In this document: positions 27,972 to 37,800 of the stretch, one piece after another | Layout: each line of letters opens with the position of its first letter | How positions within the stretch are numbered: the stretch's first letter is position 1 | Assembly: GCF_002042965.1 (NCBI RefSeq) | Contig: NZ_MZNT01000016.1 | Location: 124,001-188,000 of the forward strand | Length of the DNA: 64,000 nucleotides | Source: Paenibacillus sp. 32352 | GTDB lineage: Bacteria > Bacillota > Bacilli > Paenibacillales > NBRC-103111 | Reading direction: 5' to 3' | The notes under the pieces: model-generated | Databases searched by the model: none | The model's input: the letters and a program-made list of their open reading frames with translations, nothing else | What the model was told of the DNA's origin: nothing | Made by a program: the position numbers and the translations under genes

Positions 27972-29216
27972 ATGAATAAACGTGGAGTCTTTGATAAATT
28001 ATTCAATAGGATAACAAAAGAGGATTCAATCGAGTACATTACTAAGTATAGTCCCACTAACGAGGATTTGCGGGAGAAAAAGAAGAAAGAACTTCGTCAA
28101 ATCTTCATTGATTTGGCTGAGATAATACCAGATGATAATTTTGAAAGTTTCGTTGAATTAGCTGTCACTAAAAAAATGATTGGTTTGCCTGCATATACTT
28201 ATAAATTATCAAATATGGATTACTTTAACAAAAAGACGATAGAGCAATTAGACGGGGGGTTTAGGAAACAAGACCATCCGATGTCAAATGCATATACTAT
28301 ATCTGTAAACCCATATGTACCTAGTCTTCAGTTAATAGAACTTTCGTTTCAAATAAAAGAGTATTCAGAACATTGGCGTACTGGTGAACAAAATATAGAA
28401 AGTATCACTGGGGTGTATTATTCAAATGTTACTCTTGATTTAGTAAATAACATCATAACTATACATACTGGTAACGATGCTATCCATGAGACTATTGTTA
28501 ACTTCTTGGGGCTAGTATACGGATTACCTATTGTCCCTTATACGTTAAAGAGAATAACAACAACTTGGGATGCTAATGAGAATGCGAGTTTTAAGACAGC
28601 TTTGTTGTTGGATTTTATTAATAATCGACTTAAATCTAGGGAGATATCTTCGAATTATAAGGAAATTAAATTTAAGGTTAGTAGCTCAGATATAAAAGAT
28701 GTAACAATAAATGGGAAAAATATTTTGACATCGTATTTAGCATGCGAATATATCACCCTAGGGAAAGATATTGATCAATTCAAAGTATCGATGACTTTTG
28801 ATGATAAAAACTTCACGGTATCTTTTATGTTGAAGGGTCGTGACTTAGATATTCTAAAAATTGTAATATTAGATACAAATGACGACATATTCAAACAGGA
28901 TGTTATGAAGTTAATTCAATCGGAGTATATAAAGATGTGTTCAGATGGAATCGCAAATGAAACAGAAATAAAAAATTTGCTTCAAACCATTTATAAAAAA
29001 TTTGCTCAGAAAGATTCGCAATATACTGATACAATTGAGGAAACTACCATCAAGAATCTGTTAATATTCTCCAAAATATTGGATAGACTTAATAAAGATC
29101 AGGTTACAATTGAGCTAGTTAACGACTTCCTAGTCAATAATAAAGCGGCTTTAGATTCAACTGGTTATAAATCGAGTGTGGAGGTATTGAAACCAATCGG
29201 TAATTGGCTTTCCTGA
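27972..29216 (+). CDS. Unknown protein, first gene of island cassette
   Basis: A 414-residue soluble protein I do not recognise. It has no membrane segment and no clear nucleotide-binding loop. The N-terminus is helical and basic (NRITKEDSIEYITKY). A middle alpha/beta region has VYYSNVTLDLVNNIITIHTG and LGLVYGLPIVPYTLKR. The C-terminal 100 residues look helical (EIKNLLQTIYKKFAQKDSQY). AGGTG precedes ATG 27972, and a good promoter lies upstream. It is followed by two more unknown genes on the same strand. Strong AT bias compared with genes to the left suggests transfer. Position in a defence island suggests, but does not show, an antiphage role. Confidence 0.8.
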   Translation: MNKRGVFDKLFNRITKEDSIEYITKYSPTNEDLREKKKKELRQIFIDLAEIIPDDNFESFVELAVTKKMIGLPAYTYKLSNMDYFNKKTIEQLDGGFRKQDHPMSNAYTISVNPYVPSLQLIELSFQIKEYSEHWRTGEQNIESITGVYYSNVTLDLVNNIITIHTGNDAIHETIVNFLGLVYGLPIVPYTLKRITTTWDANENASFKTALLLDFINNRLKSREISSNYKEIKFKVSSSDIKDVTINGKNILTSYLACEYITLGKDIDQFKVSMTFDDKNFTVSFMLKGRDLDILKIVILDTNDDIFKQDVMKLIQSEYIKMCSDGIANETEIKNLLQTIYKKFAQKDSQYTDTIEETTIKNLLIFSKILDRLNKDQVTIELVNDFLVNNKAALDSTGYKSSVEVLKPIGNWLS

Positions 29217-29251
29217 TTTAGATCAATATGAATAGTTAGGACTGGTGGGAT

Positions 29252-29896
29252 ATGCTTATTCATGAAAAAGATATCACATACTATACTATTCTCGATAGTA
29301 ATTACTTAAAAGATCTTCCCCATTTTGTCATAAGGGAGTTTGAGCATTTACAATATAATGACATTGATGCTGAAGTCACCGAAATAGAGTACAATTGGGC
29401 AGATCCAGTCAAAATAAAGGATAAAGTAATTTCTAGACAAACGAGAAGCATTGTTTTTTGGATTTTAAAAAGGCAGAACGCACTATGCATCTTCAGTAAC
29501 TCAGAGAGTGAAGTAGCATATTTATTATCGAAGTTAGAGAATCGTCAAGTAAATTATTTTAAAAAGATCAATATATACGATATTTGGAAAAAAAAATTTA
29601 TGGAATCTGATGAAAAATCGTTAGCAGAACTAGTAAGTATACAAGTAAAAAGAGAAATCACAGCTAGCAATAGTATCGATTTCAATTCCATACAAGTTAA
29701 TAAACTCAAAAAAGAAGAAATCATAAATTATTTATCATCAAATAATATATGCTTCTTGACCTTTAAGTTACTAGATACTAATGGATATTTTAACCTTGAT
29801 TCGTCATCTGTAATTTCTATGAATGATACTGATACATACGAGGATATAAAAAATGTCATATTCCAAGTCTCAAAATTGGCTACATCTATTGACTAG
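29252..29896 (+). CDS. Unknown protein, second gene of island cassette
   Basis: A 214-residue soluble protein of unknown family. The first half is beta-rich (VTEIEYNWADPVKIKDKVIS, SIVFWILKRQNALCIFS) and the second helical with many Lys and Asn. It could be a small sensor or adaptor domain; nothing catalytic is visible. It lies 35 nt after the first gene and overlaps the third by 44 nt, so the three are probably one transcript with coupled translation. Confidence 0.75.
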   Translation: MLIHEKDITYYTILDSNYLKDLPHFVIREFEHLQYNDIDAEVTEIEYNWADPVKIKDKVISRQTRSIVFWILKRQNALCIFSNSESEVAYLLSKLENRQVNYFKKINIYDIWKKKFMESDEKSLAELVSIQVKREITASNSIDFNSIQVNKLKKEEIINYLSSNNICFLTFKLLDTNGYFNLDSSSVISMNDTDTYEDIKNVIFQVSKLATSID

Positions 29897-30983
29897 TTTT
29901 TTATGTCGATGGTATTCAATGTTATTCCCCTTATTTGCGATATTAATTACTGTTATTTTATTTTTAAAACTAAACGGACATGAGATTAAACTGGATGACT
30001 TTAAGAACAAAATTGAATTTCTTAGTTGGATTTCTGCAGGTATTATGGCATTGATTTCATTTCTTGCTATATTTGTTGCATTTCAGTATGATAATAAGCT
30101 TATTGAAGCCTCTCAAATAAAGAGTGAGATATTTTATCCATATGAACTATCCGTTGAAGAAATCAGGGCAAAATTAATTGGGTATAATAAACTAACTGAA
30201 AAAGATAACATTATTAATGGATTGTACTGGGTGTATTTATTGGTAACAACTTTGTCAATATTTGTTTGGGGAATAGCATCTGGTATTTATACAAGTTTTG
30301 CAATTTATCCCCAGCATATTGTAACTGTCGATGGGCTACTTAACTTAGGGATCCATAGTTTCTGGCTTTCGTTAGTTATATTATTAATTAGTATCTGTGT
30401 TGCTTTAAATTTATTTAGACATAATTATGACCCAATTAATAAGGGGTATCTACCAAATGGAAAAGTATTATTTAATTTAGATTATATTTATAAAAATTCA
30501 GGGGATTTACGGGAATTGTGGGGTAAATTATCACCATCTTTTGAGTTTTATGTAAATCCAAATGAAAGAAGAACTAATCTCGAACTAGTAGCAAAATTTT
30601 CGATAAAAATGGAAAACATCAAGTATTTGTTATTAATTAAAGATGAGAGACATACCACTATGGTAAGAATTTATGGGGAAGTACAATCTTTTTCTCGTGT
30701 GGGAACAAACTGTATACTTCACCATGAAGATTTTCGATCTGAATATTATCAGTTGATAGATGAAAACTGTAAATCAGAAATTAAATTTTATTCAAGCACT
30801 GGGCATGTTGTTGCGAGAAATAAAATGAAAGTTGTTAATGACGGAGATATTAAAAGAGTCATTTTTGAAAGGGATTTAGAGCCTCAACAGATCGACTTGG
30901 ATAGAGGATTATTTAGCAGAAGGGTGGGGGAGTTGAGTGTTCAATACGAGCCTTTAATAATGAATTCATATTCAGACGATTAA
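29853..30983 (+). CDS. Four-helix membrane protein, third gene of island cassette
   Basis: A 376-residue protein with two helix pairs: LFPLFAILITVILFL (about 24-40) with LSWISAGIMALISFLAIFVA (about 54-74), and WVYLLVTTLSIFVWGIASGI (about 127-146) with FWLSLVILLISICVALNLF (about 170-190). About 185 residues follow, probably cytoplasmic, with a beta-rich look (FEFYVNPNERRTNLELVAKF, YGEVQSFSRVGTNC). GAGGA lies 8 nt before ATG 29853; an ATG at 29919, after the previous stop, is an alternative. A membrane protein at the end of a cytoplasmic gene pair resembles the effector layout of abortive-infection systems. That is inference. Confidence 0.78.
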   Translation: MSYSKSQNWLHLLTSFLCRWYSMLFPLFAILITVILFLKLNGHEIKLDDFKNKIEFLSWISAGIMALISFLAIFVAFQYDNKLIEASQIKSEIFYPYELSVEEIRAKLIGYNKLTEKDNIINGLYWVYLLVTTLSIFVWGIASGIYTSFAIYPQHIVTVDGLLNLGIHSFWLSLVILLISICVALNLFRHNYDPINKGYLPNGKVLFNLDYIYKNSGDLRELWGKLSPSFEFYVNPNERRTNLELVAKFSIKMENIKYLLLIKDERHTTMVRIYGEVQSFSRVGTNCILHHEDFRSEYYQLIDENCKSEIKFYSSTGHVVARNKMKVVNDGDIKRVIFERDLEPQQIDLDRGLFSRRVGELSVQYEPLIMNSYSDD

Positions 30984-31010
30984 AATTTACTTAAATCCTT
31001 TAGTGTAGTA

Positions 31011-31032
31011 ATAAATCACCGCGGTGATTTAT
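31011..31032. other. Perfect 22-bp palindrome
   Basis: ATAAATCACCG is followed directly by its exact complement. CTTTAATG follows, so it may be the cassette's terminator, or a dimer-binding operator. It lies 28 nt after the membrane protein gene. Confidence 0.55.
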
Positions 31033-31099
31033 CTTTAATGTCTCTAAGCAGAATCGTTGGTGAAAACGTGTCTTTTCGGAATAATTCAATTTATATTCA

Positions 31100-31586
31100 G
31101 TGGGTGATATAGTTTTGTATTTTTCCAAACTCCAATCAATCGTCAAGTTATACGCTGATGCTTATAACGAAACGGAAAGGTTTCAGAAAGAAAATAGTAA
31201 TAAGATACCAAAAGGTGACCAAAAGACTGGTGTATTTGGTGAGGCCTTTATACTGGAGTACATATATAAAAAATATGGGAATGCCTTTCTAACTCAGCAT
31301 GGTTCTACAAGCAAAGATATCAGATATTATGATCATTACGGACTTGAAACCTATGTTGAAGTCAAAACGGTGTCAGCCTTCTCAGAAGAAAGCATTAATG
31401 ACTCCCATTGGTGATAAATGGGATGAATTATTCATGGTTTCTTTGGATAAAGTCTGGAAAGTCGTTAGGAGAGATTTGCTATGTTATCCTGGAACAAATA
31501 CTAATGGACAATTCTCCATTCAATATAAATCGCAAAATCAAAACTACTCGTTGTGGACTAAAGAAAGGTGGAATTACCTGTCATAA
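31100..31586 (+). pseudogene. Frameshifted PD-(D/E)XK nuclease-like gene
   Basis: Two frames join into one protein. The first gives VFGEAFILEYIYKKYG, then TSKDIRYYDHYGLETYVEVK, the order of a PD-(D/E)XK nuclease (E...D...E-x-K). It stops at a TGA after DSHW (31409-31414). The next frame continues at once with GDKWDELFMVSLDKVWKV, typical of restriction endonuclease folds, to a stop at 31586. Adding one G after 31411 rebuilds an open frame. The start is uncertain: GTG 31100, or TTG 31115 after GTGGGTGAT. It is probably a dead or sequencing-damaged restriction-like nuclease. Confidence 0.6.
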
Positions 31587-31797
31587 AATTAGGCAAGCTA
31601 ATTTACCTGATCCAGAAAACGATTCCTTTAAAATAAATCAAAAGAGAAGATTTATAGCATCGGTTTCAGTACCAATTATTAAAGATGTTACTTCATTAAT
31701 GAAATTTACTTAATGGATATAAAATGCAATCGGCGAGAATGAGTTGTTAACAGTTTAATGATTGATTTGGATAGAAAAATATATTGTAGGAGGATAT

Positions 31798-31998
31798 ATG
31801 AATTTATTTGAAAATGGTAAAGACTCTATGCAAAAAGCTTTAAAAGCACTCTTTAGTATTGATAGTGAAACAAAAGAGCATGAGCAAGAATTTAATGCAT
31901 TTCATTAGTTAGAATCCTGCCTCCCTGATTTCACGTTTAATTATGATATTTGTTCAGCAAATCGTCAAAAAAACATAGAAAAAATGTGGGAAAAATAA
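31798..31998 (+). pseudogene. Small ORF interrupted by an in-frame TAG
   Basis: ATG 31798 follows TAGGAGG (31787-31793). It encodes 36 residues (MNLFENGKDSMQKALKALF...) to TAG at 31906. The same frame then runs 29 more codons (LESCLPDFTFNYDICSANRQ...) to TAA. It is probably a gene fragment with a nonsense mutation; a genuine 36-residue peptide is possible. Confidence 0.45.
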
Positions 31999-31999
31999 A

Positions 32000-32466
32000 C
32001 ATATTGTGAATATGGCTGAGAAACAGAGGGCACGAGCAATTGCTTCAAAAAGAGAAAGGATCTATATCGTTAAATACTAATTAAAATATCACTATCAATG
32101 TACGGTGAGATGATTAAGAAGGGTGAACGTAGTCGAAGTGTACCACCTAGTACCTACTGTTCAAGATCTATGTACTTAAAGGAACTTGGATGTACATATG
32201 ACCCACTTATTGATGGATGAACTTATCTCGGCAGGAAGCGAAACGCTATTGAGCTGAGGATAATGGGCGAGAATAAGTGCTCACAACCTGAATTTATCTA
32301 GTCACTGTTTTTAATGAAGCACAAGGATGTGCTGGAAGATGCATTAGGACTCGACATTGACCAAATCGAGCTTGAAAAAACCATGGTAGCAATGATATCG
32401 ATATATATGGTATTGCCCATCCCGCCGCTTGGAACTTTTTGTCGGATGCCAGGTGAAGCCTTCTGA
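32000..32466 (+). pseudogene. Degraded coding sequence
   Basis: No frame stays open for long, but protein-like pieces switch frame: YLKELGCTYDPLIDG then YLGRKRNAIELRIMGENKCS near 32170-32290, and SNDIDIYGIAHPAAWNFLSD near 32390-32450. This is gene wreckage of unknown family. Confidence 0.4.
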
Positions 32467-33141
32467 TCCGAGGCAATTCAATGGGAACATGATAAATGTG
32501 TTGAACAGTATGTAAGAAAGGATTGTTGTGTTGTTTGGATAGCAAGTTCATTCCGAATCGATTTTTTAAAGGAAATTAAATTGTTCTTAGGCAGTGGGGG
32601 GAACAAGCGGAAGTACATTAACTTCTATGCATTAGAAATTCATCCCGAAGCACTGACAGCGATTCATTTTCTGAATTCTATGAACAAGTTAGCGGTATGG
32701 GACAATTTGCATCAGGTCAAGGACGTATGTGAGTTCTCGCCGCCGCTACGTCTGATATTCAAGCATGAACAAATTCATTCTACACATCTTGGTAAAGCTG
32801 CTGTTAGAAGCCTGCAATTAGCAACGGATGTTAAAGAATACGTCATAAAGGAGTTGTGGTCATGTGTACCTGAGTTACTGAATGTGCATCGTGAGAAGAA
32901 ATGTAATCAAAGCGACAGAATTATTACGATTGGTGCGGGTAAAGGTGGGCTCTCTTACCGAGTGTCTGCTATGGATCGCGAAGGGGGACTGCATTCGTTA
33001 AGCTGTTTATGGATTCAAATCAGGAGCCATTTTATCGACTTATCAAGCATTACAAAAAAGAATAGCAAAGATGTATTAATGAAAATATTCAAATTAGCAG
33101 AAGAAGGGTCGGTGTATATTTTAAGCCTGATGAGAGTTTAG
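32467..33141 (+). pseudogene. Probable gene remnant without a good start
   Basis: The frame is open from 32467, just after a TGA, but the first usable start is TTG 32581 with poor upstream signal, giving 186 residues. The part before that TTG also reads like protein (VRKDCCVVWIASSFRIDFL), so the original gene was longer. It contains FYALEIHPEALTAIHFLNSM and SLQLATDVKEYVIKELWSCV. The family is not recognised. Being at the end of a degraded stretch, it is more likely a remnant than a working gene. Confidence 0.45.
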
Positions 33142-33277
33142 ATAAGACAGTATTGATGATTGTAACAATCTTAAAGCAGTTCTACCAGTATTTCAGTCCT
33201 TACCTTTACGGTGATATAAATTTGGGAAAAGGGTACGTATTGCACATTGGTCGCTGAAAAGCATAGAGGGTAAATAT

Positions 33278-33302
33278 AACCGCTGACAAAGCGGTTTTCT
33301 TA
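33278..33302 (+). terminator. Terminator before the BREX operon
   Basis: AACCGC/GCGGTT stem followed by TTCTTATTTT. Confidence 0.7.
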
Positions 33303-33320
33303 TTTTATAGGAAGCCTCAA

Positions 33321-33349
33321 TTGTGAAAAAAGTAAGAATGAAGTAATAT
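33321..33349 (+). promoter_or_regulatory. BREX operon promoter
   Basis: TTGTGA (33321-33326) and TAATAT (33344-33349) are separated by exactly 17 nt, 36 nt before the first gene's ATG and right after a terminator. Confidence 0.75.
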
Positions 33350-33384
33350 TAAAGTATTAGTTGATGTGCATTGGGGTGTTAATC

Positions 33385-33651
33385 ATGGAAATCAAACTCT
33401 TCTATAAAACACAACGGGATCTTGCCAGTGCTCTAAACGGTATCGTCGATGCTTACTGGGAAAATGTATTGAATGAAGAAGATCTGATCAAGAATGTATT
33501 AGAGATCTACACCAACAATACAAAGAAGATCCTAAAGCATAATGAATTTACTACGATCCTCAAGCAACAGTGCGGAAAGAGAAGACTTGAGGTCATTGAA
33601 AGAATCTTACATATGAACGGACTGTTACAGGATGAACAATCTGTTGTATGA
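33385..33651 (+). CDS. Small BREX-leading protein (TIGR04540-like)
   Basis: An 88-residue, mostly helical basic protein (KLFYKTQRDLASALNGIVD at the start; FTTILKQQCGKRRLEVIERI near the end). It resembles a small family I recall as TIGR04540 from Bacillales; this is memory, not a search. GGGGTG lies 7 nt before ATG 33385; the TTG at 33361 lacks a site. It is first in the BREX transcript, 17 nt before brxA, so a regulatory or accessory BREX role is likely. It is not one of the six canonical type 1 genes. Confidence 0.75.
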   Translation: MEIKLFYKTQRDLASALNGIVDAYWENVLNEEDLIKNVLEIYTNNTKKILKHNEFTTILKQQCGKRRLEVIERILHMNGLLQDEQSVV

Positions 33652-33668
33652 AAGAAGGGAGCTGAACC

Positions 33669-34265
33669 ATGTCTCAAGAATTAGAATATAGTGCGACTTT
33701 AACAGGAGCTTCTTTCATGTTTTACGAATTCAAACAGGTCGTTAGTCTCAAGTTGCAGGGGTTAGAGGATTCTGAGATAAGGGAGAGAGTCCTTACCGAG
33801 AATCTTTTCCAATACCAGGTAAAAGCGAGTTTGAAACGAAGTTTACCATCAGTACTAAGACGAGTTGCTGTACTGGATGATGCCTTGAGAAAAATGGTGT
33901 TGGATGAATCGCTGGAGTCAGGGAAAATGATCAACCTCTACGCTATTATGAAAACGGACAGGCTCTTTTTCGAGTTTATGAATGAGGTCATCCGTGAAAA
34001 GCTTGAATCGGATAATTACTTTATGGAGAAGAAAGACCTCAATCTTTACTTTACTTCTAAAGCTGAACAAGATGCTGGGGTAGCTGGTTGGACAGAACAA
34101 ACCATACAAAAGCTAAAAAACGTAATACAACGAATTTTACTTGAATCAGGAATTCTGAAGGATAAGAAAACAGGGGAACTAAATCGACTGCTAATGGATG
34201 AACAATTGAAGAGGCACTTCATTGACATTGGCGACATTGCTTATGTAAAGGCAATGGGTGAATGA
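33669..34265 (+). CDS. brxA: BREX protein BrxA (DUF1819)
   Basis: A 198-residue BrxA/DUF1819 protein, small and helical, thought to bind DNA. Its start, LEYSATLTGASFMFYEFKQV, is characteristic, as is the alternation of short helices (ILLESGILKDKKTGELN). GAAGGGAGCTG precedes ATG 33669. Its TGA shares ATGA with the next frame. BREX blocks phage replication and methylates host DNA at a non-palindromic site; the role of BrxA itself is not settled. Confidence 0.88.
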   Translation: MSQELEYSATLTGASFMFYEFKQVVSLKLQGLEDSEIRERVLTENLFQYQVKASLKRSLPSVLRRVAVLDDALRKMVLDESLESGKMINLYAIMKTDRLFFEFMNEVIREKLESDNYFMEKKDLNLYFTSKAEQDAGVAGWTEQTIQKLKNVIQRILLESGILKDKKTGELNRLLMDEQLKRHFIDIGDIAYVKAMGE

Positions 34266-34276
34266 GAGGTAGTGGC

Positions 34277-34843
34277 ATGGCAAATTTGCGTAAGAGACTC
34301 GATAAAATTATACCGAAGATAAGGGAAGACAAGTTTATCCAAGGCAGGGGTCTCGGTAACGAGATCAGTTTTTATGTATTTGATTACGAGCCTGAACATG
34401 AGTTAGTTGTTCGGGATTACATCATACATATCAAGAAAGAGTTCAGCCACGAAGGGTCAAACCGCAAGATCATCGAGTTCGATCTGTATAAGATGCTCAT
34501 TGAAATAGCAAAGGATAAGCGGATTTTCGAGCGGATTTTTCAGATGGAGGAAAAGCAGGGGAAGGATGCTCTTTTTAAGGCAATGGCCAACTTCGCCAAG
34601 CCCGAAATCTTCTTACAAAAGATCAAGGAACAGATGCAGGATCATAATGTGGTACTCATTACAGGCGTAGGGAAAGTATATCCATTTGTACGCTCCCATA
34701 ATATCTTGAACAATCTGCAGGAGGTGCTCGATAAAATTCCAGTTATCATGTTCTTTCCTGGCAAATACGATGGGCTATCTCTTCGCTTGTTTGATCGATT
34801 CAAAGACGATAACTACTATAGGGCATTCCGATTAGTTGACTAA
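34277..34843 (+). CDS. brxB: BREX protein BrxB (DUF1788)
   Basis: A 188-residue BrxB/DUF1788 protein. The start, MANLRKRLDKIIPKIREDKF, and the later FEYEP-like FDYEPEHELVVRDYI, then VLITGVGKVYPFVRSHNIL and IMFFPGKYDGLSLRLF, are typical of the family. ATG 34277 has GAGAGG 7 nt upstream; ATG 34262 overlaps the brxA stop and would add five residues. It sits between brxA and brxC as in other type 1 loci. Confidence 0.88.
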   Translation: MANLRKRLDKIIPKIREDKFIQGRGLGNEISFYVFDYEPEHELVVRDYIIHIKKEFSHEGSNRKIIEFDLYKMLIEIAKDKRIFERIFQMEEKQGKDALFKAMANFAKPEIFLQKIKEQMQDHNVVLITGVGKVYPFVRSHNILNNLQEVLDKIPVIMFFPGKYDGLSLRLFDRFKDDNYYRAFRLVD

Positions 34844-34862
34844 CCAAAAGGGGAAATGGTTT

Positions 34863-37800
34863 GTGCTTATTAAAGACATGTTTCAGAAGGACATCGAACG
34901 AAATATTAAAGGCGTAATTAAGGTCGCTCAGACCGATGAGGATAATATCTATCAGGAACTTGATGAGTATGTCGTAACCAGAGAACTAAATAAGCACATG
35001 TCCAAATTCTATGAGAATTATCAGCAGGGCATTAGCGGTGCTACTGATAAAATGGGTGTTTGGATCTCTGGATTCTTCGGATCGGGTAAATCACACTTCT
35101 TGAAGATTCTTGCCTATCTGTTGGAAAACAAAAAGGTGAAAGATAAAAAGGCAGTCGATTTCTTTACAGATAAGATCCAGGATCCGATCGTCCTGGCAAA
35201 TATGAAACGGGCTTCTAATGTTGAAACGGAAGTCATTCTCTTCAATATAGACTCGAAAAGTCCCTTAGATAATAAGTCTAAAGAGGATGCAATCTTACGT
35301 GTATTTATGAAGGTGTTTTATGAACACCGTGGTTTTTATGGAGACATTCCAGGTGTTGCCGAGATGGAGAAGTACCTGTCAAAAGAAGGCGTGTACGAGG
35401 ACTTTAAGCGTGAGTTTAGAGCCGCGGCGGGCGAAGAATGGGTAGACCGCAGAAATACCTTCTATTTTGATGCTGATTATGTCATTGAAGCTCTGACAAA
35501 GGTCACGTCAATGTCCGTAGAATCGGCTCGAAACTGGTTCGAAAACGGTGTGAATAACTATGAGATCAGCATTGAAAAGTTCGCCAAAGATGTAAAAGAG
35601 TATGTTGACCAAAAGGGGGAGAAATTCCACCTGATCTTCCTGGTCGATGAGATCGGTCAATACATCGGCGACAGCCGTCAATTAATGTTGAATCTTCAAA
35701 CGGTGGCAGAGGATCTGGGGACGCATTGCCAAGGGAAAGTCTGGATCATGGTTACGTCACAAGAGAGTATCGACAGCATCGTAAAAGTAAAGGGTGATGA
35801 TTTCTCACGGATCCAAGGGCGTTTCGATACCCGACTGTCTCTTTCGTCTATCTCGGTCGATGAGGTAATCAAGAAACGGATTCTCTTGAAAAAAGAGCAT
35901 GCGACCGACATGCTGAAGCTCCTTTTTCATGAGAAGAGTGCAATCCTTAAAAACTTGATTAGCTTCAAAGACAGTACCGCTGACCTCCGTGGGTTTGAGG
36001 ACGAAAAAGAATTTGCGGATGTGTATCCGTTTCTTCCATACCAGTTTAAGCTCCTTCAAAATGTGTTCGAGCAAGTCCGTAAACATGGAAGCTCTGGTAA
36101 GCACCTATCCGAAGGGGAGCGCTCCATGCTCTCCGCTTTTAAGGAGGCGGGACTGCGATTCAAGAATGCCAATGAAGGGACTCTGATCCCGTTTTATGCA
36201 TTCTACGATACGATTAAGGAGTTCTTGACCCCATCCATCGTGCGGGTTATTGAAGGTGCGTATGAAAATCCAGCGTTAAAAGACGATGAGTTTAATGTTG
36301 ATTTACTCAAGGTGCTCTTTATGGTCAAGTATATTAAAGAGCTTCCTGCAAACATTGATAATATTGCCTCGTTAATGGTAACGAATATCGATGAGGATAA
36401 ACTGGCGTTGAAGGAGAGGATTCAGGCATCACTAAGAAAGTTGATTGTCCAAACCTTAATCCAGAAGAACGGCGAGTTTTATATCTTCCTTACTGACGAC
36501 GAGCAAGATATCAACCGCGAGATCAAGGCAATGAAAATTGAGGAGGATGCGGTTAAAAGAGAACTTGCCACCTACATCTTCCAAGAGCTGTACGACGATA
36601 AGAGATTCCGTTACTCGCAACAATACCAGTTCTCATACAACCAGAAAATGGATGAGAAAAACTACGGGAACCAAACATCAAGTATAGGAATCAATATCCT
36701 TTCTCCATTGTCTGACCATTATGCGAAATCCGAGCAGGAACTCATGCTGATGTCATCTGGAAATGGTGAAATGATCTTAAAGCTCGGTGGTAATGAAGCA
36801 TACATTGAAGAGATGGAAGAAGTTCTGAAAATCGAAGAGTATAGGAAGAAAAAGAACCCGACTCAGCTTCCTGAGAGTATTCAAAACATCTTGAATAACA
36901 AGCAGGCAGAAGTAAGAGAGCGGAGACGAAGAGTGAAGGATTTGTTGGAGGAAGCGATTAAGGGTGGCGTTTTCTTCATTAATGCCGATAAGGTAGACAT
37001 TAAAGGTGCTTCGGTAAAAGAAAAAATCAATACCGCTTTTCATTCTTTGGTTGAGAATGTGTATACCAAGCTGGCGCTTGTAAAGTCCTTCTTGGAATCT
37101 GAGAAGGATCTGGTTTCTCTATTACGAAGCAAAGCCGATCAGATTACCATCGATGGCTCGAAACAAAATGACAATGGTTTAGCTGTTAAAGAAGTGCTTG
37201 ATTTCATCAGTCTTCAGGATAGTATTCAAAAACAGGTAAGGATTAAGATCATCTTGGATCGCTTTAGCGATAAGCCTTATGGATGGAAGCCACTTGATAT
37301 CGCAGGTCTGATCGCAGAGTTAATGAAAGAACAACGGATCAGAATTCGATTCAATGCTGAATACCTGGAACCTGAAGATGGGAATTTGGTCAATGTCCTC
37401 ACAAAGGCAAGCGAAGCTGATAAAGCCATCGTGACGAAGCGTGTGAAGGTCGATGAGTCCCTTTTGAAAATCGCCAAGAATATCTGTAAAGAAGTATTTA
37501 ACAAAACAGATGTAGCAGACGATGAGGATGGACTTATCAAGGACGTTCGAGATCTCATGGATAAGCAGGTCACTGAGATCACGAATTTGAAAAAGCGTTA
37601 TGAGGGTCGAAAATACCCTGGGAAAAGCCTGTTGGACAAAGGTCTTGAGTATTTCAACGAGTTCACCAAAGGATTAGACAACGTATCGTTCTTCACCAAG
37701 CTTCGAGATCTGGAAGATAATCTTCTGGACTGGGATGAGGACGTTTCTTATGTTCGTAGTTTCTTTGAGAACCAGAAAGAGATTTTTGATAAAGGTCTTT

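Noticed and set aside
1-31032. GCGGTGATTT at 1-10 matching half of the palindrome at 31011-31032
   Set aside because: Only 10 bp are shared and copy A is explained better by alignment with copies B and C.
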